Assembly: GCA_017893485.1 (NCBI GenBank)
Contig: CM030359.1
Coordinates: 28,586,430-28,650,429, forward strand
DNA length: 64,000 nucleotides
Source: Hemerocallis citrina
Lineage: Eukaryota > Streptophyta > Magnoliopsida > Asparagales > Asphodelaceae
Direction: 5' to 3'
Positions 55,369 to 64,000 of the stretch are shown here, in pieces. The position numbers and the translations under genes are program-made. The number at the start of each line of letters is the position of its first letter. Position 1 is the stretch's first letter. The notes under the pieces were generated by a model. That model made no database searches. It was given only the letters and a program-made list of their open reading frames with translations, and was not told the origin of the DNA.

Positions 55369-56043
55369 GTACATTCTTTGGGTCCTGAAGGTGCGTCATC
55401 TGAAATACGAGTACTTACCAAAGGTCCCTATAAGATGATCAAAAGATACGGAGGATACATATTCAATGGCTTTAGATTTCGTACTAAGGATCGTGAATGT
55501 AATTTGAAATCTCAAAATAGTGGATTGGTAGTGACTTCTAAGACTAGAAGTTATGCTTCCAAGTCGGACACGAGGCATATAGATGGAGATCTCGACTACT
55601 ATGGAGTGCTCACGGATATCATTGAGTTGAATTATTTTGGTCATTTTTGTGTTGTCTTATTTCGTGGTGATTGGACTAAGTTTGATAGGAATTTTTCTAA
55701 TAACAAGGATCAGTTAGGCTTCACAGTTGTAAACTTCTCAAAATTGATTCACATCGGTACACACATTAGCCACGAACCATTTGTGTTCCCATCCCAAGTG
55801 CAACAAGTGTTATACATTGAAGATCCAACCCTGCCAAAATTGTATGTGGCTCTCGTTATGCAACCAAGAGATGTATTCCAACTGGGCGATACTTCAGAAG
55901 ATGAAGACGATGAAGTCATGAACAGTTACATTGCTTCTGAGTTTCCTATGTTTGATGTAAACACAACCGACGGTGGAATTTGCGGGACTTGGCTCCGCAA
56001 GGATGGAGAAGAAGGCGATGAATTGGAAGATGTCGTATTGTAG
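55369..56043 (+). CDS. tnp2: CACTA transposase exon 4 (DUF4216), C-terminus
   Basis: Acceptor atttatag before 55369. The frame VHSLGPEGASSEIRVLTKGP, then YGGYIFNGFRFRTKDRE, TKSDTRHIDGDLDYYGVLTDIIELNYFGHFCVVLFRGDW and FVFPSQVQQVLYIEDP are DUF4216 hallmarks (CVVLF-CDWFD, PF-L--Q--QVFY--D). An acidic tail (DTSEDEDDEV, DGEEGDELED) precedes the TAG at 56041. No stops inside. Confidence 0.88.
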   Translation, partial: VHSLGPEGASSEIRVLTKGPYKMIKRYGGYIFNGFRFRTKDRECNLKSQNSGLVVTSKTRSYASKSDTRHIDGDLDYYGVLTDIIELNYFGHFCVVLFRGDWTKFDRNFSNNKDQLGFTVVNFSKLIHIGTHISHEPFVFPSQVQQVLYIEDPTLPKLYVALVMQPRDVFQLGDTSEDEDDEVMNSYIASEFPMFDVNTTDGGICGTWLRKDGEEGDELEDVVL

Positions 56044-56404
56044 TTTACTTGATTTTCAATCTCAATATTATATGTCCCGTAATTTTCGTGTCTTAAATCT
56101 TGTTGTAATATTATGTCTTGTAATTCCGAACATGTTGTATGTGAATTTAATAATTGGTTTAATTATCTGTGTATTTTCTACTGCTTGGTGTCATTTACAT
56201 TAAACTATACTTACTGTCATTTGCATCAAACTATCATTATAGTTGAATTTGTTACAAATCTCACTTTTTTAATTTTTTGTAATTATGTCCTTTTAACTAT
56301 GTCATTTACATTAAACTATCATTGTAATTATGTCATTGTAATTATGTCATTTACATTAAACTATGCTTACTGCTTTTAACTCTGATTTTTATGTCCTTTT
56401 ACAG

Positions 56405-56704
56405 ACTAACGCTCGGAAAAAGTTTGATGAAATCTCTTCCGCTTCAGATTCTGACCGTACGGCGGCTTCCACAGATTTCCGTACTCGCCATCGACTTGCC
56501 TTGACCGCAGTGAGGGGAAAGGAGAGGCATGGACGTGTCCGTGGTATGGGGCTAGGACCAACCCCCTCGCGGTTATTCGGACGGAGTGAATCTACTTCAA
56601 GTGGGACTCGGGACGAGGAGATGACTTCATTAAAGGCACAAGTGGCACTCCTCCAAGAACAAATGTCCCAGTTAATAGGGCAGCAATCTCAAGTCCCACC
56701 ACCG
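56405..56704 (+). CDS. CACTA ORF2 (Ptta/En/Spm-type) exon
   Basis: Between acceptor tttacag (56404) and donor ggtaagt (56705). Frame TNARKKFDEISSASDS..., then RHGRVRGMGLGPTPSRLFG, as near the end of plant Ptta/En/Spm proteins (PF03004), then a coiled-coil-like EEMTSLKAQVALLQEQMSQLIGQQ. TNPA-like proteins bind the subterminal repeats. Upstream exons of this second gene are not recognised, so only the C-terminal part is here. Confidence 0.7.
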
Positions 56705-58389
56705 GTAAGTCTTTAAATTGGTAATTTTGAAGAGCTTATAATTTTGAATGCATGAAAGACACGTATTAGTGTTTGTGAGTCTGCATTGTGGCTGTCGTCT
56801 AGTGGCTGTCGTCTATGTTTCTTAATTGGGCAGTGATTAGAAAGAGAGGGCTCGAGTGGAGATCTGGAAACCCATATAGAGACATCTCGTTTATTATAAT
56901 CTATTATTATTGTTGGACCAACCCCCTCTTGCTGTTGTTGCTGATGTCACTTTGTGTGCGTGTGTTGAAGAGAAAGAAGGGGTGAGAGAAAGTTGAGGAA
57001 AATGACGCTATGTTAGCCTCTTGTATCCTCATTCTCTACCATTCCTCTTTCTGTTTCCATTTATGGCTTCTATATTTAATTGGTTTCCTTCCACGATGAC
57101 AGTTCCTTAAAACTACACTTGATATGAGCCCTATTCTTATTTTTCTTCAATAAAATTGGGAGTTTTGGTGATCCAACTAGTGATCATAGCTGCACTCCAC
57201 TGCAGACTCACAAACACTAATACGTGTCTTTCATGCATTCTATGATCAACCCCACTTTGGCATATAGCATGCTTAGATGACAATTACCCCATTTTGGTAT
57301 ACATCATCCTTAGATGACAATTAACCCATTGTGGTAAAAAAGCATGCTAACATGACAATCATATGGTTAATATCTAGTATCTTTAACAGTAAAAGAAATG
57401 AAAATTTCCAATATCTAAGCATGTTTGTCTATTAATTCTTCATCCCAACTTTGCCAATGATGTTTCTGGCTCCAAAAGAAACCTGCACAAGGTTTGTTCT
57501 GACCAATTCTTGTACAGATTTGGGAATTCTGAAGTTTTTAGATCCAGGATCACAAATTTTGATTGGGCTGTGATTGGATTGTTTAGTGACTGTCTTCTAT
57601 GTTCTTAAGTGGGCTGTGATTAGAAAGAGACGAGTTGGAGTGGTGATCTGGAAACCCATATAGAGACATCTCGTTCATAATAATTTATTATTATTATTGT
57701 TCTTGTCGCTCTTGCTGTTGTTGCTGATGTCTCTTTGTGTGCGTTTGCTGAAGAGAAAGAAGGGATGAGAGAGAGATGAGGAAAATGCTGCTATGTTAGC
57801 CTGGTGTATCCTTATTCTCTACCATTCCTCTTTCTGGCTTCTATATTTGGTTTCCTTCCACGATGACAGTTCCTTAAAACTACACTTGATATGAGCCCTA
57901 TTCTTATTTTTCTTCAGTAAAAATGGGAGTTTTGGTGATCCAACAAACATGTACCCGCATACTTCCAAATGACATTTTCTTTAGAAAGTCGGTCTCCAAA
58001 GAATCGAAATATGACTAGAATCTCCAATCAAAGCCCAATCAAAATTTGTCATCCTGGATCTAAAATCTTCAGAATTCCCAAATCCGTACAAGAATTGGGC
58101 TGAACAAACCTGTGTGCAGGTTTCTCTTTGAGCCGGAAACATCATTGGCAAAGTTGGGATGAAGAATTAATAGACAAATATGCTTAGATACTGGAAATTT
58201 TCATTTCTTTTACTGTTGAAGATGCTGGATATTAGCCATCTGATTGTCATCTTAGCATGCTTTTTTACCAAAATAGGTTAACTGTCATCTAAGGATGCTG
58301 TATACCAAAATCCAAATATGTACAAGAATTGGGCTGAACAAACCTGCGTGCAGGTTTCTCTTTGAGCCGGAAACATCATGATTTAGTTG
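56705..58389. repeat. CACTA internal repeats, direct and inverted copies
   Basis: Block R (gattagaaagagag...gagtggagatctggaaacccatatagagacatctc... to ccttccacgatgacag) occurs at about 56825-57180 and 57600-57960, and inverted at 59886-60240 and 63207-63560. Block S (cagatttgg...gaagaattaatagacaaacatgc) occurs at 57260-57540 inverted and 58080-58330 direct. No coding. Confidence 0.8.
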
Positions 58390-58417
58390 CACTACAAAAG
58401 AAAGTAGATTTCCCGGC

Positions 58418-58985
58418 ACTTTTTGACGTCTTTACCGGCGTTTTTTTACGCCGGTGAAACTTTCACCGGCGTTTACAATAGCGCCGGTCCAAATGCCGCC
58501 GAATCGAGCATCGCTGAAAGGAAGGGGTCTACACCGGCGGTTTTCCTGGGCGCCGGTAAATGTGAAACCTACACCGGCGGCCTAAAAACGCCGGTGTACT
58601 GGGTCCTCTGAGTGCCGTCTTTTACTTCCAATATACATTCACCGGCGGCTATAAACCGCCGATGTTCATCAATTTACCGGCGTTTATAGAAACGCCGGTG
58701 TAGAATGAACGTTCACCGGTGTTCTGTGACCGCCGGTGTACGTGCGTTTATGACTGCCCGCTTTTCCCTACTCACAAGCACCGGCGTGACCAAAAACGCC
58801 GGTAAACCCAACTACACCGGCGTTTTATCAAACGCCGGTGTTCCTTTTTGCCGTTACATCTGACGGTATTCACCGGCGTCTAGCGGCATACACCGGCGTT
58901 TGCGTGACCGCCGGTCTATCGCACACTGCAACTAATTCAACATATAGACCGGCGTTTTATAAAAATCCGGTCTAGCTATGCCCGT
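58418..58985. repeat. CACTA subterminal array of ~10 back-to-back hairpins
   Basis: Pairs of (a/t)caccggcg(t) and acgccggtg(t/a) at intervals of 25-60 bp: 58432/58452, 58466/58490, 58530/58549, 58571/58590, 58638/58662, 58675/58693, 58717/58730, 58780/58795, 58813/58833, 58870 on, 58889/58908, 58948/58970. Loops are 6-20 bases. Confidence 0.88.
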
Positions 58986-59885
58986 TTGTATTCCTTTCTT
59001 CGTTTTCCGTTCGATTTCAATTCACAATTTCTTTTACAAAACCTGTAAACTAATTCATAACTACTGATTCAACCAATTTCATTTCATATTAATGCGCAAA
59101 TGACAACCAAACACAAGAAATATAATAAAGTTTAACACGTGTCATATCCAAATATCTCAACAAACTAATTAACAGTGTCATAATCACAACCAAATTCACC
59201 GCAAAATTAACAGTCATAATCACAACCAAATTAATAGACCGACGAACATCCCAAATATCTCAACATCCCAAATATCTCAAGTCTGACAAATATCCCAACT
59301 AAACCGTCTGACATAACTCTCATCCAAAAAAAACAGTCTGACATAACAGCAAGGAGGACATAAGAACAATCATACAGCAATGACACAAGAACAGCAAGGA
59401 GGACCACGGATTCATACCCTCGAGGAGCTTCAGTTCTGATCATCAGAATTTTCTTCATCTGGGCGACCGCTCTGTGAACAAAAAAAAACAATAGTTTAGT
59501 TCAACAGTATACCACAATACAGAATATACATATTTTTTGAACTTGCAAAAAAATCTAACTGTATCTTAAATTATAAGATCAAAGTGCCAATTGCAAATGG
59601 AATTGTTGATGATATATAGAGAGGTAAAATAATTACATTGCAATGCTAAAAATTCGGTACTTAATTTTGTTTTTTAAATATATCTAAAATAACAAAACAA
59701 ATGAAAATTCAGTATCTAACTTGAAAACTCTATATTATCTCCCTTGATTGGGAATATCCACTACCTAAAACAGTAAAACAAATAAAAATTCAGTATCTAA
59801 GCATCTCTTTCATGGATTGTTCAGACAATCCATGAAACTGTCATCGTGGACGGAAACCAAATATAAGAAAAATAAGAAAAATAAG
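58986..59885. other. Unassigned AT-rich CACTA interior
   Basis: Short repeats (tcataatcacaaccaaatt twice near 59180-59235; catcccaaatatctcaa twice near 59248-59280; cagcaaggaggac twice near 59347-59400). No recognisable protein; the minus-strand frame 59231-59491 lacks homology. Confidence 0.6.
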
Positions 59886-60275
59886 ATAGGGCTCATATCA
59901 AGTGTATTTTTTGGGAACTGTCATCGTGGAAGGAAAACAAATATATATAGAAGCCAGAAATGGAAACAGAAAGGAGAAAGGTAGAGACTTTGGATACACC
60001 AGGCTAACATAGCGGCATTTTCCTCATCTCTCTCTCATCCCTTGTTTCCCTTCAGCACATGAACACAAAGAGACATCAGCAACAACAGCAAGAGTGACAA
60101 GAACGACAATAATAATAAATTATTATGAACAAGATGTCTCTATATGGGTTTCCAGATCTCCACTCGAGCCCACTCTTTCTAATCACAGCCCAATTAAGAA
60201 CATAGACAACATCCACTAAACAATCCAATCATAGCCCAGTCAAAATTTGCCATCCTAGATCCAATCATAGCCCAG

Positions 60276-62959
60276 TTAAGAAAACCATTTTTGGCGAAGA
60301 TTGCAATCAGGTTACATTAACAGTATCTGAAAATGAAAATTTCTCCACTATCTGAGCTTATATGTTGCTCTCCAACTATATCGCAAAACCCAAGTGTTGT
60401 GCATATCCGGCCGGAGGATTGTGGCATACGTACCTATATACCATCCTCAGTTCAAAGTGAACCCATTTTTGGTATAAAAACAAACATGCCAAGAAGACAA
60501 TCAGGTGCATGATATGAGCTTCACTAACAGTTAAGTGAAAATAGGACCAAAAAAATAGCCTTAGAAGACCATCAGGTTTGTGAAATAAGCTTCACTAACA
60601 GTGAAAGAAACTGGGGATGCTATGCAGCATACTTAGTTTGGAAATGAACCCATTTTGTGTTAAGAAAACCATTTTTGGCGAAGATTGCAATCAGGTTACA
60701 TTAACAGTATCTGAAAATGAAAATTTCTCCACTATCTGAGCTTATATGTTGCTCTCCAACTATATCGCAAAACCCAAGTGTTGTGCATATCCGGCCGGAT
60801 GATTGTGGCATACGTACCTATATACCATCCTCAGTTCAAAGTGAACCCATTTTTGGTATAAAAACAAACATGCCAAGAAGACAATCAGGTGCATGATATG
60901 AGCTTCACTAACAGTTAAGTGAAAATAGGACCAAAAAAATAGCCTTAGAAGACCATCAGGTTTGTGAAATAAGCTTCACTAACAGTGAAAGAAACTGGGG
61001 ATGCTATGCAGCATACTTAGTTTGGAAATGAACCCATTTTGTGTTAAGAAAACCATTTTTGGCTAAGATTGCAATCAGGTTACATTAACAGTATCTGAAA
61101 ATGAAAATTTCTCCATTTTCTGAGCTTATATGTTGCTCTCCAACTATATCGCAAAACCCAAGTGTTGTGCATATCCGGCCGGAGGATTTTGGCATACGTA
61201 CCTATATACCATCCTCAGTTCAAAGTGAACCCATTTTTGGTATAAAACCAAACATGCCAAGAAGACAATCAGGTGCATGATATGAGCTTCACTAACAGTT
61301 AAGTGAAAATAGGACCAAAAAAATAGCCTTAGAAGACCATCAGGTTTGTGAAATAAGCTTCACTAACAGTGAAAGAAACTGGGGATGCTATGCAGCATAC
61401 TTGTTTGGAAATGAACCCATTTTGTGTTAAGAAAACCATTTTTGGCGAAGATTGCAATCAGGTTACATTAACAGTATCTGAAAATGAAAATTTCTCCACT
61501 ATCTGAGCTTATATGTTGCTCTCCAACTATATCGCAAAACCCAAGTGTTGTGCATATCCGGCCGGATGATTGTGGCATACGTACCTATATACCATCCTCA
61601 GTTCAAAGTGAACCCATTTTTGGTATAAAAACAAACATGCCAAGAAGACAATCAGGTGCATGATATGAGCTTCACTAACAGTTAGTGAAAATAGGACCAA
61701 AAAAATAGCCTTAGAAGACCATCAGGTTTGTGAAATAAGCTTCACTAACAGTGAAAGAAACTGGGGATGCTATGCAGCATACTTAGTTTGGAAATGAACC
61801 CATTTTGTGTTAAGAAAACCATTTTTGGCTAAGATTGCAATCAGGTTACATTAACAGTATCTGAAAATGAAAATTTCTCCACTATCTGAGCTTATATGTT
61901 GCTCTCCAACTATATCGCAAAATCCAAGTGTTGTGCATATCCGGCCGGAGGATTGTGACATACGTACCTATATACCATCCTCAGTTCAAAGTGAACCCAT
62001 TTTTGGTAAAACAAACATGCCAAGAAGACAATCAGGTGCATGATATGAGCTTCACTAACAGTTAAGTGAAAATAGGACCAAAAAAATAGCCTTAGAAGAC
62101 CATCAGGTTTGTGAAATAAGCTTCACTAACAGTGAAAGAAACTGGGGATGCTATGCAGCATACTTAGTTTGGAAATGAACCCATTTTGTGTTAAGAAAAC
62201 CATTTTTGGCGAAGATTGCAATCAGGTTACATTAACAGTATCTGAAAATGAAAATTTCTCCACTATCTGAGCTTATATGTTGCTCTCCAACTATATCGCA
62301 AAACCCAAGTGTTGTGCATATCCGGCCGGATGATTGTGGCATACGTACCTATATACCATCCTCAGTTCAAAGTGAACCCATTTTTGGTATAAAAACAAAC
62401 ATGCCAAGAAGACAATCAGGTGCATGATATGAGCTTCACTAACAGTTAAGTGAAAATAGGACCAAAAAAATAGCCTTAGAAGACCATCAGGTTTGTGAAA
62501 TAAGCTTCACTAACAGTGAAAGAAACTGGGAATGCTATGCAGCATACTTAGTTTGGAAATGAACCCATTTTGTGTTAAGAAAACCATTTTTGGCTAAGAT
62601 TGCAATCAGGTTACATTAACAGTATCTGAAAATGAAAATTTCTCCACTATCTGAGCTTATATGTTGCTCTCCAACTATATCGCAAAACCCAAGTGTTGTG
62701 CATATCCGGCCGGAGGATTGTGGCATACGTACCTATATACCATCCTCAGTTCAAAGTGAACCCATTTTTGGTTTAAAAACAAACATGCCAAGAAGACAAT
62801 CAGGTGCATGATATGAGCTTCACTAACAGTTAAGTGAAAATAGGACCAAAAAAATAGCCTTAGAAGACCATCAGGTTTGTGAAATAAGCTTCACTAACAG
62901 TGAAAGAAACTGGGGATGCTATGCAGCATACTTAGTTTGGAAATGAACCCATTTTGTGT
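60276..62959 (+). repeat. 384-bp satellite, seven copies, dimeric higher-order structure
   Basis: Unit starts (t)taagaaaaccatttttggc at 60276, 60661, 61045, 61428, 61811, 62192 and 62576, with an eighth start at 62960. By eye the copies are about 98 percent alike. Two variant sites (gcgaag/gctaag and ggatgatt/ggaggatt) alternate strictly in copies 2-7. Flanked on both sides by block R copies. Confidence 0.95.
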
Positions 62960-64000
62960 TAAAAAAACCATTTTTGGCATACGTACCTACATACCATCAT
63001 CAGTTCACAGTGAACCCATTATTTGGTCAAATTCAATTGCCAAGATGACAATCAGATGCATGAAAATAAGCTTCACTAACAATAAAACAAAATGGGTTCA
63101 CTTCAACAACAGCAACAACAGCAAGAGGGAACCAAATATAGAACAATTGGGTTTTGAATGGAGATTGTAGTCATAGATCAATTCTTCATAGAAGAAAAAT
63201 ACGAATAGGGCTCATAGCAAGTGTAGTTTTAACTGGAATTGTCATCGTGGAAGGAAACCAAATATAGAAGCCAGAAAGAGGAATGGTAGAGAATGAGGAT
63301 ACACCAGGCTAACATAGCGGCATTTTCCTCATCTCTCCCCTCATCCCTTCTTTCCCTTCAACACACGAACACAAAGAGACATCAGCAACAACAACAAGAG
63401 CGACAAGAACAACAATAATAATAAATCATTATGAAGAAGATGTCTCTATATGGGTTTCCAGATCTCCACTCCAGCCCTCTCGTTCTAATCACAGCCCAAC
63501 TAAGAACATGGACAACAGCCACTGAACAATCCAATCACAGCCCAATCAAAATTGGCCATCCTGGATCTTAATGAAATCAGCTTCAGTAGTAGTAAAAGAA
63601 GATGGGGATGCTAGCAGCAAACTCAGTTTGGAAGTGAACCCTTTTTTGGTTAAAAAATCATGCCAAAGATGGCAAACAGGTTACTTTAACAGTATCTTGA
63701 AATGAAAATTTCCATTAATGCCTCAGTTCACAGTAAACCCATTTATTATCAAAAAAACATGCCAAGAAGACAAGCAAATGCATGAAATGAGCTTCATTAA
63801 CAGTGAAAGAGGATGGGGATGCTAGCAGCATACGCAGTTTGGTGGTGAACCCATTATTTGATCAAAAGATCATGCAAAAGAGGGCAATCGGCAGGATACC
63901 TTAACAGTAAGTTAAAATGAAAATTTCCATTAACTGAGCTTAATTATATGTTGCTCCACTAATTGTTGTGCCCAACTAAATCTAAAACCAACTTGTTGTC
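62960..64000 (+). repeat. Right flank of the satellite: diverged partial units and block R copy
   Basis: 62960-63100 is a shortened, diverged unit; 63207-63560 repeats block R; 63560-64000 holds further diverged unit parts (gcttcactaacagtgaaag-like, gatgctagcagcatac) at 63580 and 63790. Confidence 0.8.

Larger units (their letters stand above)
50365..64000 (+). mobile_element. CACTA (En/Spm-type) transposon, right end outside window
   Basis: Starts CACTACAACACATGTGCAAT followed by subterminal ccggc/gccgg repeats (50385-50640). Transposase genes on the plus strand at 52274-56043 and an ORF2 fragment at 56405-56704. No gtagtg-ended right terminus was found up to 64000. A second CACTA 5' end lies within it at 58390. 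Confidence 0.85.
58390..64000 (+). mobile_element. Second CACTA 5' end, nested
   Basis: CACTACAAAAGAAAGTAGAT at 58390 starts a second element in the same orientation; after the first eight bases it differs from the 50365 terminus. It is followed by a dense set of caccggcg palindromes. Right end not in window; where it ends relative to the outer element is unknown. Confidence 0.7.

Noticed and set aside
59231..59491. Minus-strand ORF in the CACTA interior
   Set aside because: Overlaps short direct repeats and shows no recognisable motif.
60276..62959. CRISPR array
   Set aside because: The repeat is 384 bp with no variable spacers, in a plant transposon.

Overview
This window reads as repeat-rich, non-genic DNA from a flowering plant, probably a eudicot although the sequence does not settle that. 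It contains Ty3/gypsy elements of Tekay/Del, Athila and Tat/Ogre type, Ty1/copia, hAT, CACTA and PIF/Harbinger-like elements, a plant mobile domain (PMD) gene, a LINE-like retroposon, and many long microsatellites. I found no convincing host gene, rRNA, functional tRNA gene or CRISPR array. Nearly every coding region is broken by stops, frameshifts or deletions.

Layout. 1-7767: a nearly complete Tekay/Del-type retrotransposon (last 88 bp of the 5' LTR, PBS, gag, PR, RT-RNase H, integrase with chromodomain-like tail, PPT, 2.74-kb 3' LTR). A probable 101-bp intron lies between gag and PR. 7768-9970: a large inverted-repeat element with arms of about 0.58 kb. 10020-10870: a tandem array whose units each carry a hairpin. 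11138-15421 (minus strand): a PMD pseudogene. Just upstream of it (15490-16420) are three tandem units of about 300 bp, each a long hairpin. 17355-18440: a Tat-type LTR remnant and microsatellites. 18937-21957: a small copia deletion derivative with a perfect TSD. 21958-22506: an LTR fragment.

23030-38985: a hAT transposon shredded by later insertions: a TTA-flanked PIF/Harbinger-like element (23364-24284), a LINE-like retroposon (about 24528-27275), and a solo Tekay-type LTR in the transposase gene (29236-38645, TSD gaaat). That solo LTR itself carries an Athila fragment (30915 to about 34110) and a second solo LTR (35086-38395, TSD accta).

39508-50364: a Tat/Ogre-type derivative with LTR, gag and PR but almost no pol; only the integrase C-terminus remains. 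A 3.4-kb solo LTR (40300-43745) interrupts it, and a 3' region of 4 kb follows, built of tandem repeats with hairpin-forming monomers of about 60 bp. 50365 to beyond the window end: an autonomous-type CACTA element with TNP2 transposase, DUF4218/DUF4216 exons and an ORF2 fragment. A second CACTA 5' end lies at 58390, followed by an array of caccggcg hairpins and a 384-bp satellite with a dimeric higher-order structure (60276-62959).

The parts do not form a host pathway. The window is a stack of successive insertions, and TSDs allow much of the order to be read. The most unusual structures are the compensated palindromes in the PIF-like element, the triplicated hairpins upstream of the PMD gene, the putative gag/PR intron, the in-phase dimeric 384-bp satellite, and tRNA-like modules inside two related LTRs.
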